A stretch of 49,910 bases of DNA from Arenicellales bacterium (lineage in GTDB: Bacteria > Pseudomonadota > Gammaproteobacteria > BMS3Bbin11). The stretch covers positions 1-49,910 of the forward strand of contig JARFQE010000036.1 in NCBI GenBank assembly GCA_029287915.1, written 5' to 3'. Below are positions 31,382 to 40,546 of the stretch, one piece after another. A program made the translations under genes and the position numbers. The notes under the pieces are model-generated. The model was not told where the DNA came from and searched no databases. It was given only the letters and a program-made list of their open reading frames with translations. Positions within the stretch are counted from its first letter, which is position 1. The number at the start of each line of letters is the position of its first letter.

Positions 31382-33532
31382 TTAACCTTCCTTTAATATT
31401 TGTTCCGTTTCCGAGTCAGCCAATGGCTCAATGATCGGCAGGTTTATCACATCACCGGGTTGTGACTGGGTCGAAAATAGCTGCGGGTTATACCTTTTAA
31501 TCACCCACAAAGGTACCCTTTGCTTGATTGAAATACTCCACGCGCTATCACCAGAACGTATCTTGTAGGTCTCCACTCCTGCTATTTTGAAGCGTGCGCG
31601 AAATTCATCCTGTAATTCCCGATGATAATCCAGTCGTTGCTGATTATATTTTTCTATTTGTTGCTGTTTTTTTATCGGCAGGTAGATAACCTTGCCAATA
31701 CGCACCTTGCGTGAGCTCTTCAGTTTATTCATTTTGCGTATACTGCTGGCTGATCGTAAACCGAGCCAGTTTGCATAGTGTCCCAGTGATTCGTCGGGCT
31801 CGACGACAACAGAGTAGCGAGTTTTTCCATCCTTTTCAGAAAGCTGTATCAGTAAATCATCACCAACACCAAAGATTGATTCCGGTAGTTCCGGAATAGA
31901 CTTGATAACCTGCTCTGGTTTACGAGGAATTGGGCTAACAGGGACTGCGGCGAGTTGTTTTGCTGGCGCGGGTTTTTGTTGCTGCTTTTTTGCCACGACG
32001 ATCTTGGCCGGTTTCTTTTTTACTTTAACAGGTTCACTTGCCTGTTTTTTGGCCACTTTAGTTGGTATACCGGGAATGGTGAGAATCTGCCCGGTACGAA
32101 TCAGGGCGCGTCGGCCAAGATTATTCAGCGAAATCAATTCGCGGCATGAAACGCCTTCTTTTTTAGCAATTCCGCAGGCAGTATCACCACGCTTCACACG
32201 ATAGGAATACTCGACATATTTGGGTTCTTCAGCTGGCAGGCTATTTAGTTTTGCTACCTGGTCACTACGCCCGGTTGCAGTCTTAGGTAATTTAAGTTTG
32301 TATCCTTTAGGGACAAAGCGCCTGCCAGTCCAGACCAGGCGCATCAACGAAGGATTGTATTTTTTGAGGGCATCCACTGTAACAGAAAAGACTGAACTCA
32401 GGCGTTCAATAGAAACGGGTGTCCTAATTGTCACCACGTCTAGCGCGAGTGGTTTTGCTACCCTGTTATCGGGATAATATTTATCGACATTCTGTGCTAC
32501 ATGTCGTGCTGCAAGAAAACTTGAATAAAAGTTCTTTACCGCTACCTGGAATCCTTTTGCCTTATATTTGTTCAGCACATCCATATAATCCGTTCCAACC
32601 TTATCCATTGCCCGCAACATACCCGCGGCGCCATAGTTGTAGGAAGTGATAACAAATGGAAAAAGGCTGTGCTTTTCTGCAGATTTCAGGCCACGTGCCT
32701 TATCGCCCAACTTCTGCCGGCTATCCAGAAAATAACGTGCTGCCGCTGCCGAGGCGAGTTCGGGATCAAGCCGCTCATCTACAGTGGAGCTAATCTTAAG
32801 ACCCAGGGCCCTGGCTGTTCGTGGCATTATCTGCCACATACCTGCTGCACCCACCCTTGAATAGGCCGTAGGACGATATGACGATTCAACAAATGGCAGG
32901 TACTGAATATCAGTTGGCAAACCGGCCTTTTTTAAGGTAGAGACAACCATTGGGCCATAGATGCCATGTCTTCCCAGAGCATTCCGGTACTGGTCTGCTA
33001 CACCTCCCTGGCAGCGTATTCTCTCCGCTGCTTTTCTTATTTCAGAAGGCTTCTCATTTTTAAGCATTTCTGCCAGGTGATGTTTCTCGCCGCTGAATTC
33101 AGTAATTCCTTTTGCCCGTTTATCGGCAATCTGCAGCAGTTGCTTGCGAATCCTGTTTTTTGCATTTTTTATCGTTTTGGGTTCGCGGCGCCGGGAACAC
33201 CTTGCCGTAGTTTCAAGAACCCTGTAGACACGATGAGGATTAAGAGAATCGTGCAGAACTACCGTATCGTTGCCATATTTAGTAAACACGTCAACCCAGA
33301 ATGACACACGTGGTTTGAGCTCATCAGGACAGGGGAAGATTTTGTCACATTGAAGATCATGCTTTCCCAACAGATGATGGGCGGCAGCTGTTTGAGGAGT
33401 ACACAGTAACGTCACCAAGCTGATTATCGCCAGTAAAATACCGGAATACTGAATAAAATAGTGTCTTAAAAACATGAATGGCTTGAGGGCAAGATTTGCT
33501 TTCTGGAGTATTGACCTGCTTATGTTTATCAT
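31382..33532 (-). CDS. mltD: Membrane-bound lytic murein transglycosylase D-type with LysM domains
   Basis: The 716-residue envelope enzyme cuts the glycan strands of peptidoglycan. An N-terminal hydrophobic segment (about 25-50) targets it to the periplasm. The SLT catalytic domain has the active-site glutamate E216 in YLPFVESSYRPTAYS, followed by GAAGMWQIMPRTA. Downstream are several LysM-like repeats that bind peptidoglycan, with YRVKRGDTACGIAKK (about 446) and YKIRSGDSAWSISIK (about 655) clearest and weaker ones near 380 and 577. These are joined by a Lys/Pro-rich linker (about 490-550). A later in-frame ATG near 33475 is an alternative start that begins right at the signal peptide. Confidence 0.9.
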   Translation of the reverse strand: MINISRSILQKANLALKPFMFLRHYFIQYSGILLAIISLVTLLCTPQTAAAHHLLGKHDLQCDKIFPCPDELKPRVSFWVDVFTKYGNDTVVLHDSLNPHRVYRVLETTARCSRRREPKTIKNAKNRIRKQLLQIADKRAKGITEFSGEKHHLAEMLKNEKPSEIRKAAERIRCQGGVADQYRNALGRHGIYGPMVVSTLKKAGLPTDIQYLPFVESSYRPTAYSRVGAAGMWQIMPRTARALGLKISSTVDERLDPELASAAAARYFLDSRQKLGDKARGLKSAEKHSLFPFVITSYNYGAAGMLRAMDKVGTDYMDVLNKYKAKGFQVAVKNFYSSFLAARHVAQNVDKYYPDNRVAKPLALDVVTIRTPVSIERLSSVFSVTVDALKKYNPSLMRLVWTGRRFVPKGYKLKLPKTATGRSDQVAKLNSLPAEEPKYVEYSYRVKRGDTACGIAKKEGVSCRELISLNNLGRRALIRTGQILTIPGIPTKVAKKQASEPVKVKKKPAKIVVAKKQQQKPAPAKQLAAVPVSPIPRKPEQVIKSIPELPESIFGVGDDLLIQLSEKDGKTRYSVVVEPDESLGHYANWLGLRSASSIRKMNKLKSSRKVRIGKVIYLPIKKQQQIEKYNQQRLDYHRELQDEFRARFKIAGVETYKIRSGDSAWSISIKQRVPLWVIKRYNPQLFSTQSQPGDVINLPIIEPLADSETEQILKEG

Positions 33533-33746
33533 CTTCGCAGATGTAGTGTCCTATTACATGCAGTGCACTTAATCACCGTATAATAATAGGGTTTTGCAGC
33601 TGGCTAAATGAAGTCAATACTATACGTGAGCAGACTACGATAGGAAAGTGACAGACGATATAAATAGAGTGAATTGAAAAAGAAGAACTTTCCTGTTAAT
33701 GCTATGATTACATGCACTTATATTGAACTTTGCTAAAGGATAATAA

Positions 33747-34229
33747 ATGCCCTCTTTTGATATTGTTTCTGAATATGATTCTCACGAGGCTTCTAACGCT
33801 GTTGATCAGGCGAACCGAGAAATTGACACCCGGTTTGACTTCCGCGGTAGCAATGCAAGCTTTACTCTGGAAAAAGAAAATATCCTGCTAGAATCGGACA
33901 ACGAATTTCAATTGCAGCAAATGCTCGATATTCTGAACAATAAATTAACCAAACGTGGCATTGATATCGCCTGCCTTGAGGTAAATGAAGCAGAATTGCG
34001 TGGTCAACGTGCTCGACAAAACGTTACGTTACGAGAAGGCATCGACCAGACAACGGCAAAAAAGATCGTTAAGATGGTCAAGGATAAAAAAATGAAAGTA
34101 CAGGCGGCCATACAGGGCGAAAAAGTCCGCATCTCAGGGAAAAAGCGAGATGATCTGCAGGCAGTAATGGCCATGCTAAAAGATGAGAATCTGGACATCC
34201 CACTGCAGTTCAACAATTTTCGAGATTAA
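33747..34229 (+). CDS. yajQ: YajQ family cyclic-di-GMP-binding protein
   Basis: The 160-residue protein matches YajQ throughout, with the opening MPSFDIVSEYDSHE, NREIDTRFDFRG and the C-terminal AAIQGEKVRISGKKRDDLQ. The family has two RNA-recognition-like folds, and members bind cyclic di-GMP and act with transcription factors in some bacteria. An AAAGGA site precedes the ATG. The downstream membrane-protein frame overlaps its last 47 bases, so the two are probably co-transcribed. Confidence 0.95.
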   Translation: MPSFDIVSEYDSHEASNAVDQANREIDTRFDFRGSNASFTLEKENILLESDNEFQLQQMLDILNNKLTKRGIDIACLEVNEAELRGQRARQNVTLREGIDQTTAKKIVKMVKDKKMKVQAAIQGEKVRISGKKRDDLQAVMAMLKDENLDIPLQFNNFRD

Positions 34230-34899
34230 CATTATTAAAAAATCCAGCCACGATGCCAGCCTGGCGGCAAAAAACCAGAAAGCTCTTGCCCGTTTACCAG
34301 AAGTACTTCTGGCACTAACGCTTGTCATCCTGCTGTGGTCAAACATAGGACCCAAAGATCGTCTGACCTGGTTTCTTGAAGTCTCACCGGTGCTGATTGC
34401 AGTGCCTTTGCTTACTTATACCTGGAAAAGCTTCCCGCTAACCCCTCTGCTGTATAGCCTGATATTCTTACATGCTGTCATCGTGATGATTGGGGGCCAC
34501 TACACTTATTCTGAAGTCCCTGCCGGGTTCTGGTTCCAGGAGCAGTTCGATCTGCAGCGCAATCACTATGACCGTCTGGGGCACATTGCTCAGGGCTTTG
34601 CCCCGGCTATCCTGGCACGTGAGATATTACTCAGGAAAACATGCCTGCAAACTGGAAAAATGCTGTTCTTTATCGTCATATCAATATGTCTGGCATTTAG
34701 TGCCTTCTACGAATTATTAGAATGGTGGGCGGCACTTTTATATGGCGGCAAAGCGCAAGCTTTCCTGGCAACACAGGGTGACATCTGGGATACACATTGG
34801 GATATGCTGTTTGCACTCATTGGTGCTGTCAGCTCTCTGATATTATTTTCTAAACTGCATGACAGACAATTGAGAAAAGTATTAAGTGTTGAGAGCTAA
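34183..34899 (+). CDS. DUF2238 (YjdF-like) membrane protein
   Basis: The 238-residue protein has about six hydrophobic helices and the DUF2238/YjdF signature HIAQGFAPAILAREILLR near 145-165, then FSAFYELLEWW and GDIWDTHWDMLFALIGA. Function is unknown in this family. The only in-frame ATG lies at 34183, inside yajQ. The first 15 codons are shared sequence and may not be translated; a non-standard ATT start just after the yajQ stop (34231-34236) is conceivable but unproven. The N-terminal region otherwise looks polar. Confidence 0.8.
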   Translation: MRIWTSHCSSTIFEINIIKKSSHDASLAAKNQKALARLPEVLLALTLVILLWSNIGPKDRLTWFLEVSPVLIAVPLLTYTWKSFPLTPLLYSLIFLHAVIVMIGGHYTYSEVPAGFWFQEQFDLQRNHYDRLGHIAQGFAPAILAREILLRKTCLQTGKMLFFIVISICLAFSAFYELLEWWAALLYGGKAQAFLATQGDIWDTHWDMLFALIGAVSSLILFSKLHDRQLRKVLSVES

Positions 34900-34914
34900 G
34901 TTATATGCATTTTT

Positions 34915-34952
34915 ACTTGAAACTTGAAACTTGAAACTTGAAACTTGAAACT
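34915..34952. repeat. Heptamer tandem repeat (ACTTGAA, five copies)
   Basis: The 7-base unit ACTTGAA occurs five times in a row from 34915 to 34949, plus three more bases. It lies between two convergent genes (stop at 34899, ppx stop at 34963). Only one arm is present here, unlike the fabI-end repeat that uses a one-base variant of the same unit as an inverted repeat. Confidence 0.95.
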
Positions 34953-34962
34953 CAGAAATCAT

Positions 34963-36459
34963 CTACTTAAAAAGCAGTTTAAAGCCTGCTGATTTCAGAT
35001 ATTTGCTTTCTGCCACCAGGTCAGCCTTATTAAGCGGGTGCTCATCCAGCCAGCCATCAGGGAACTCTAGCTTAAGACTATTTTTTCCGGCTTTCACTTT
35101 AACTTCACTGAATGACCTGTCTCGCCGACTTCTATGCAGCAGTACCGACAGACGAAAAATAACAGCTATTTTTCTAAGTTTTTTCCCCGTATTTCCGGGC
35201 AGGTTCTCAAATAACTTATTTGAGAATTTACGCCGGTGCGACCTGACCAGTGCAGCCAGAGAACGCTGCTGCTCTCGGGTAAAGCCAGCCAGATCGGTGT
35301 ATTCAACCAGGTAGGCACCATGCTTATGATACTGGCTGTGTGATATCGCGAGGCCCGACTCATGAACCTCAGCGGCCCAACCAAGCATGTGCCTAAGTTC
35401 ATCATCGAGCTTCCAGACCGATAAGCAATTATTAAACAGATACATTGCCGTTTTCTTTACCCGTGCGACATGCGCCTGGTCAACACCAAAACGTTCACAG
35501 AAGGTACTAATTGAGTTATCGCGGACATCCTCATGTCGGATACGATCAACCTGGTCATACAGCAATCCTTCACGCAAAGAGCCATCAGAAACCAGCATAT
35601 GCTTAATCTTCAGTGCCTCAAAGACTGCACTAAGCACCATGACACCGCCCGGGAAGACCGGCAGGCGCTCATCACTAAGCCCCTTCAGGCTGAGATGTTT
35701 AATATCACCGGCATCCAGCATCGCCTTCCTGATCTTGGATAAAGATTCAGCTGTAATACCAGTATCAGACCAGCCCATTAGCTCCGAAACCTTACCAATG
35801 GACTTGATTGTACCTGATGCACCGATTGCCGTTTGCCAGTCCAAACCAGAGTAAAAATCCTGTACTGATCTGAGTTCCAGCATCGCCATTATTCGCGCAC
35901 TTTTGAATGCCTGCTTCGTCAATTTGCCATTGGCGAACCATTTTCTGGACATACTGACGCAGCCCATATAAAGACTTTCGCGGTAAAAGGTTGTGAATTT
36001 TTCCCCTACAATAAGCTCGGTACTGCCGCCGCCAATATCAACAACAAGGCGCCGCCCCTCTGCGCCTGCCATGCTATGGGCAACACCCAGATAGATCAAA
36101 CGGGCTTCTTCCAGACCGGTAATAGTCTCAATCTCATAACCCAGTGCCTGATGAGCCGCTTTCAAAAAGTCATTTGAGTTTTTTGCCTTGCGTAAAGTAT
36201 TTGTCCCTACAGCACTGACGGCGTCTTCAGGCAAGCCCTTTATACGCTGACCAAATTGACGCAGGCACTCTAACGCCCTGTCACGAGCCTCAGTTGTGAT
36301 GTTCCGATTCTTATCCAGACCGGCTGCCAGCCTTACCGAATCACGAATCCGATCGACAACAACTATATTGCCATCGACTATGTTGGCTACAACCATGTGA
36401 AAACTGTTTGACCCAAGATCAATCGCGGCCAGGGTCATTTGATTATTATTGCTAGACAT
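34963..36459 (-). CDS. ppx: Exopolyphosphatase/pppGpp-phosphohydrolase (Ppx/GppA) family
   Basis: The 498-residue protein belongs to the sugar-kinase/Hsp70-like Ppx/GppA family, which trims phosphate from polyphosphate or pppGpp. It begins AAIDLGSNSFHMVV (phosphate-binding loop), carries VDIGGGSTELIVG near 140 and GASGTIKSIGK near 225, and ends in an HD-like helical domain with RSHRRKF near 385. Length fits Ppx. Which of the two substrates it prefers cannot be told from sequence. No ppk gene is adjacent. It diverges from the SDR gene. Confidence 0.88.
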   Translation of the reverse strand: MSSNNNQMTLAAIDLGSNSFHMVVANIVDGNIVVVDRIRDSVRLAAGLDKNRNITTEARDRALECLRQFGQRIKGLPEDAVSAVGTNTLRKAKNSNDFLKAAHQALGYEIETITGLEEARLIYLGVAHSMAGAEGRRLVVDIGGGSTELIVGEKFTTFYRESLYMGCVSMSRKWFANGKLTKQAFKSARIMAMLELRSVQDFYSGLDWQTAIGASGTIKSIGKVSELMGWSDTGITAESLSKIRKAMLDAGDIKHLSLKGLSDERLPVFPGGVMVLSAVFEALKIKHMLVSDGSLREGLLYDQVDRIRHEDVRDNSISTFCERFGVDQAHVARVKKTAMYLFNNCLSVWKLDDELRHMLGWAAEVHESGLAISHSQYHKHGAYLVEYTDLAGFTREQQRSLAALVRSHRRKFSNKLFENLPGNTGKKLRKIAVIFRLSVLLHRSRRDRSFSEVKVKAGKNSLKLEFPDGWLDEHPLNKADLVAESKYLKSAGFKLLFK

Positions 36460-36651
36460 CTTTATTTGGCATTTTTGTACAGATACTTTTTACTAGTTTA
36501 TCTTTTTTCATCCGCTAATGGCAGAATTAAGATGTAAGATTGAACATAAAGGACGCAAGCTAAAATCATCTTATTTTTCCTTTATGCTAAATCATGAATC
36601 ATTAATCCGTTATCTTTACCGTACGATCGATCTAGACAGACAGGAGAAATC

Positions 36652-37332
36652 ATGAATATCCTAATAACAGGCGCTGGCCGCGGTATCGGTCTTGGTTTTG
36701 TGATTAATTATCTAAGCAGGGACCACACCGTATATGCCTGTTACCGAAGTAAATCTGCTGCACTGTCTACATTAGCTGAAAAATATCATCAGCTTAAGCT
36801 GGTGCAATGGGACGTCACCTGCCCCGCTTCAGAAAATATACTCGCGTCATTGCCGAAGCAGTTAGACCTGCTCATCAACAACGCAGGCATCTACGGTCCA
36901 ATAAAAGATGGCCAGTCTCTACGAAAAATAACAGCTGAAGCCATGCATGAGGTATTCGATGTGGATTGTGTAGCACCACTGCGCGTTGTCCAGACATTGC
37001 TGCCAAGGTTAAAAATGCCTGGAGCAATCATTGCCAATATCAGCTCCAAGATGGGCTCATCAAGTGATAATACTAGTGGTGGGACCTATGCCTACCGTGC
37101 AGCAAAAGCGGCACTAATTATTGTCTCAAAATCGATGGCTGTCGATCTGCAATCTGATGGGATAAATGTCATTACATTACACCCGGGCTGGGTACGAACA
37201 GATATGACTAATGCTACAGGACTGGTTGACGTTGACGAATCAGTAGCCGGAATGACCAGCGTAATTGAAAATATTAATGATTATGAGCCCGGTGACCTGG
37301 TAGCCTACGATGGTAACAAGATTGCTTTTTAG
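36652..37332 (+). CDS. Short-chain dehydrogenase/reductase
   Basis: The 226-residue SDR has the nucleotide-binding TGAGRGIGLG near residue 6, NNAG near 76, a catalytic-serine region SSKMGSS, and the active-site YRAAK with Tyr148 and Lys152. An ACAGGAG site precedes the ATG. The substrate is unknown; similar SDRs are often annotated C-factor-like or as general oxidoreductases. It is followed after 33 bases by a PAP2-type phosphatase and may share its transcript. Confidence 0.92.
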   Translation: MNILITGAGRGIGLGFVINYLSRDHTVYACYRSKSAALSTLAEKYHQLKLVQWDVTCPASENILASLPKQLDLLINNAGIYGPIKDGQSLRKITAEAMHEVFDVDCVAPLRVVQTLLPRLKMPGAIIANISSKMGSSSDNTSGGTYAYRAAKAALIIVSKSMAVDLQSDGINVITLHPGWVRTDMTNATGLVDVDESVAGMTSVIENINDYEPGDLVAYDGNKIAF

Positions 37333-37365
37333 CAAATACGGAGAAGCAACCCGAGATCATTATTT

Positions 37366-38058
37366 ATGGGCAAGTTAAAACGATATCTGTCAAAAGGTGA
37401 CATACTCGAATATGTTACTGAAGTCGGAATCATCCTGGTATCTCTTGGACTTTTAGGCTTCATAAAACTCACTGAGGAAGTCATTGAGGGTGAAACCTCG
37501 GGTTTTGATCAGCGTGTGCTGCTTTGGTTTCGCAACCAGGATGACCTGGCTGATCCGCTTGGGCCAGCCTGGCTTGAAGTAGTAGTACGGGATATCACAT
37601 CCATGGGTGGCCTGCTCATCCTGGGGCTGCTAACCATTGCTGCATGTGGATATTTATGGCTGACTCAGCGACATAAACTAGCGCTGTTTTTAGTTATATC
37701 AATCCCCGCTGGTTCATTACTTAACACCCTGTTGAAAGAATACTTTACACGACCGCGCCCTGATATTGTTCCCCATGCAACAAGCGCAGCGCTGAGCAGT
37801 TTTCCCAGCGGTCACGCAATGATGTCTGCCATAGTCTTCCTTACGCTAGGCGCCTTGCTGTCTCTATCGACAGAAAACAGGCGCATCAAGATATACATCC
37901 TGTCATGGTCGGTGTTTATAACCATCCTGGTAGGCATTAGCAGGCTCTACCTTGGCGTCCATTGGCCCACAGATATCATCGCCGGCTGGATTGCAGGAGG
38001 CACCTGGGCGATGTTATGTCTGCTGGTAGCTCACTGGTTTACCCGTACTGAAAACTGA
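37366..38058 (+). CDS. PAP2-family membrane phosphatase
   Basis: The 230-residue protein has about six helices and the three-part PAP2 signature: KEYFTRPRP (about 124-132), PSGH (147-150) and SRLYLGVHWPTD (about 192-203), with the catalytic histidines. Family members dephosphorylate lipid phosphates such as undecaprenyl pyrophosphate or phosphatidic acid on the periplasmic face. The exact substrate is not assignable. It is probably co-transcribed with the SDR upstream. Confidence 0.92.
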   Translation: MGKLKRYLSKGDILEYVTEVGIILVSLGLLGFIKLTEEVIEGETSGFDQRVLLWFRNQDDLADPLGPAWLEVVVRDITSMGGLLILGLLTIAACGYLWLTQRHKLALFLVISIPAGSLLNTLLKEYFTRPRPDIVPHATSAALSSFPSGHAMMSAIVFLTLGALLSLSTENRRIKIYILSWSVFITILVGISRLYLGVHWPTDIIAGWIAGGTWAMLCLLVAHWFTRTEN

Positions 38059-38251
38059 AGTCTGATAGAATATAAAAATCATACTTAATGAAAGAAGTGT
38101 ACTACCTCCTTTTATTTGACGAGATGCATGACCAACATGCTGATCGAGCAGCATTCTGCTGAGACGAACCAGCGACCGAAGCATAGACCACGATGGCTGG
38201 ACGCCAGCTTGCATCGAGATCAACATCGCATGCGTAATGGAACTGACATCA

Positions 38252-38989
38252 ATGACCAAACCATTTCTTATCATGCAGCTTCGCCCGGAGGACGATACCT
38301 CCGAAAGTGAATATGCGGCGATCCTGAAATACGGCGACCTTGATACCAAAGATGTCCATCGCCTGCGCATAGAAAAAAACGGTATCCCGGATGACCTTGC
38401 ACTGGGAAAGTATAGTGGCGTAATTGTCGGCGGCAGTCCATTTGATATCAGCACACCCGAGCAGGACAAATCAGAAATTCAGAAAAAAATTGAACAAGGT
38501 TTCAAAAGGCTGTTTGATGTAATTGTTCCCAATGATATACCTTTCCTTGGCGCATGTTCGGGTAATGGTTTGCTTGGTTCGTACCTGGGCACTTCAATAT
38601 CCTCCCGTTATGGCGAGGCAGTAGGATGCGTTGAGCTTGATATCACGGATGCTGGTAAAAGTGACCCGTTATTAACCGGTTTCCCGGACACTATCACAGT
38701 ATTGTTAGGACACAAGGAAGCCTGTGACGCGTTACCTGCCAGCGCTGTTTTATTAATGACCGGTAATGCCTGCCCGATACAGATGTTTCGTGTAGGCAGC
38801 AATGTATATGCAACCCAGTTTCACCCAGAAGGTGACGCTGAAGGCTTTACGTTGCGCATCCATGCTTATAAACATCATGGCTACTTTGAACCGCACGAAG
38901 CGGATTGTCTGATTGGTGCTGTGTGCATGGAAAAGACACCTTACGCTCAGGAAATACTTCGGCGGTTCGTAAGCCGCTATAAAAGTTAA
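38252..38989 (+). CDS. Class I glutamine amidotransferase-like protein
   Basis: The 245-residue protein is a stand-alone class I glutamine amidotransferase. The nucleophile Cys102 lies in the strand-elbow LGACSGNGLLG, and the partner His191 and Glu193 lie in QFHPEGD. No synthetase domain is fused, so ammonia would be passed to another protein or the enzyme may act as a hydrolase. I used the ATG at 38252 (MTKPFLIMQ), which fits the family; an ATG at 38237 adds five residues. Its neighbours downstream are an ATP-grasp ligase and an isoaspartyl peptidase, a context suggesting amide or peptide metabolism. GMP-synthase-like annotations are common for this group. Confidence 0.85.
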   Translation: MTKPFLIMQLRPEDDTSESEYAAILKYGDLDTKDVHRLRIEKNGIPDDLALGKYSGVIVGGSPFDISTPEQDKSEIQKKIEQGFKRLFDVIVPNDIPFLGACSGNGLLGSYLGTSISSRYGEAVGCVELDITDAGKSDPLLTGFPDTITVLLGHKEACDALPASAVLLMTGNACPIQMFRVGSNVYATQFHPEGDAEGFTLRIHAYKHHGYFEPHEADCLIGAVCMEKTPYAQEILRRFVSRYKS

Positions 38990-39203
38990 TAGGACTCAGG
39001 TCCCAATTTTCTTCAATACTCGCCCACCTCACCTGCTGACATATTGGGCATTGCAGTGGTTTGTCTGCACCAACATTGAACAAAAATCGCCTGCTCAGGC
39101 AGATGTAAGTTGTTAATATTGTTACATATCTTATTGTTTTTAATATGATTATTATCTTAATGTTAAGTGCGGCATAGTTATTGCTTCATTGGAATCAGGA
39201 GAA

Positions 39204-39281
39204 ATGAACTATTCGCCTGCAATAAATGTCCGGTCACTGTCGAGCGGCATTTATATCGACAGGCTTTTTGCATTTTGTTGA
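39204..39281 (+). CDS. Possible 25-residue leader peptide
   Basis: An ATG preceded closely by CAGGAG opens a 25-codon frame (MNYSPAINVRSLSSG...FAFC) whose second half covers a terminator-like hairpin. The spacing of the ribosome site to the ATG is short. The peptide has no obvious run of one amino acid, so it would not sense a single tRNA. It may be a chance frame. Confidence 0.25.
   Translation: MNYSPAINVRSLSSGIYIDRLFAFC
39237..39270 (+). terminator. Terminator-like hairpin in the leader of the ATP-grasp gene
   Basis: CTGTCGA (39237-39243) and TCGACAG (39256-39262) form a perfect 7-pair stem with a 12-base loop, followed by GCTTTTTGC. It looks like an intrinsic terminator or an attenuator about 85 bases before the ATP-grasp start. 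It could also simply end the amidotransferase transcript. Confidence 0.55.
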
Positions 39282-39355
39282 TTTACCAGTCATCACATTG
39301 GCATCTCTTATGCGCAAGGAGCTTTGACTCACATTCTTAATAGGATAGAACAACA

Positions 39356-40471
39356 ATGTCCAGTACGCTAAATCACGGATATCTGCCTTCGGGCCGTTAC
39401 ATAGTCAATCACGACATCATGCGTTGTACTGCTGAAGGCGTGGTGGGCAACAATCTTTATTCGGGGCGTGCACTCGGCCTGACCGAGCCGGAAGATTATA
39501 TTCAATTGCACCCTGACCTCAAACCACTGTGGGACGACATTGCACGCCATTACCGCCGTATTGGCCTCAACCATAGTGAAAATGTTATCTGGAACCTGAA
39601 CCTTAAACAGCTTTCAGCATACAAAGATTATCGGCCATCCGTATTCTATTTTGGGCCGGAAGAAGGGAAGGTATGGAATGATACCGACTGGGTTGAAACA
39701 GTCGAATTCATTAATTCGAAAAACAACTTCATGGCCCTGGCCACCGAACTGGGGATAGACGTACCACAAACACACTGTTTTGACAGCGTAAATAACATTA
39801 GTGAAATGGACATCTTCTCATTCAATATGCCCTGTTATCTGAAAGCGGCAATCTCGGTGTCAGGTGTCGGCATCTACCGTTGTGCCAATCGCGAGGAACT
39901 GCGCGATGCAATGGCTGCTTTCGAAGACGGTGTTCCGGTACAAGTGCAGGAAGAAATTGTGTCTGACGTTTTTCTTAACATGCAGTACCGGGTGATTGAC
40001 GGTCAACTCGTGCGTCTCGCAGTGAGCGAACAGATACTTGAAGGTTGTGCGCACCAGGGCAACCGATTTCCTGCCAGCCATGAGCCATGGGAGGCCGTCG
40101 AGCCGATGGCCCTCTGGCTCAGGGATAAAGGAATCAAAGGCATATTCGCGTTTGATGTCGCCGTCATCAAAACACCGGATGGAATTCGCTTCCCGGCTAT
40201 CGAATGCAACCCTCGCTTCAACGGTGCAACCTACCCAACGGTGATTGCCCAGAAAATGGACATACCGGAATGGAGCGCGCTGACATTCAAAACGTCGCAT
40301 CGAAACCTCAATGAGCTGGATTTAAGCGATATTGAATTTGACATGGCCACTGGCGAAGGTCTCATAATCGTAAACTGGGGCACCTTGCTGAAAGGGAAAC
40401 TTGTATTGCTGCTTGCCGGGTCGCCGGAATATCAGGAAGCATTAAAAAACGAGATTATTCACCGGTTATAA
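39356..40471 (+). CDS. ATP-grasp ligase, uncharacterised
   Basis: The 371-residue protein has an ATP-grasp fold. It shows the nucleotide-binding lysine K163 in PCYLKAAISVSGVGIY, the QEE triad at 198-200, and the metal-binding AFDVAV (D267) and IECNPRFNGATYP (E283, N285, R287). ATP-grasp enzymes join a carboxylate to an amine through an acyl phosphate. The N-terminal 110 residues (DIMRCTAEGVVGNN, FYFGPEEGKVW) are unusual and probably bind the acceptor. I do not recognise a named family. It is followed after 75 bases by an isoaspartyl peptidase and precedes the glucosylglycerate genes. Confidence 0.88.
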   Translation: MSSTLNHGYLPSGRYIVNHDIMRCTAEGVVGNNLYSGRALGLTEPEDYIQLHPDLKPLWDDIARHYRRIGLNHSENVIWNLNLKQLSAYKDYRPSVFYFGPEEGKVWNDTDWVETVEFINSKNNFMALATELGIDVPQTHCFDSVNNISEMDIFSFNMPCYLKAAISVSGVGIYRCANREELRDAMAAFEDGVPVQVQEEIVSDVFLNMQYRVIDGQLVRLAVSEQILEGCAHQGNRFPASHEPWEAVEPMALWLRDKGIKGIFAFDVAVIKTPDGIRFPAIECNPRFNGATYPTVIAQKMDIPEWSALTFKTSHRNLNELDLSDIEFDMATGEGLIIVNWGTLLKGKLVLLLAGSPEYQEALKNEIIHRL

Positions 40472-40546
40472 AACAGCTTCTGCTGGAGAAAAAATTTGAC
40501 GAATATGTGAGAATGCATGGATGCAAATATCTGTCCTGTGTGATCT

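Larger units (their letters stand above)
38990..39355. other. AT-rich leader region before the ATP-grasp gene
   Basis: This 366-base gap is AT-rich around 39110-39180, as expected for a promoter. It contains the short ORF at 39204-39281 and the terminator-like hairpin at 39237-39270. No longer gene was seen. Confidence 0.5.

Noticed and set aside
34915-34952. Possible CRISPR array
   Set aside because: The units are seven bases long and directly adjacent with no spacers.
38014-38469. 151-codon minus-strand frame overlapping PAP2 and amidotransferase genes
   Set aside because: It is antisense to two genes with catalytic motifs and has no domain.
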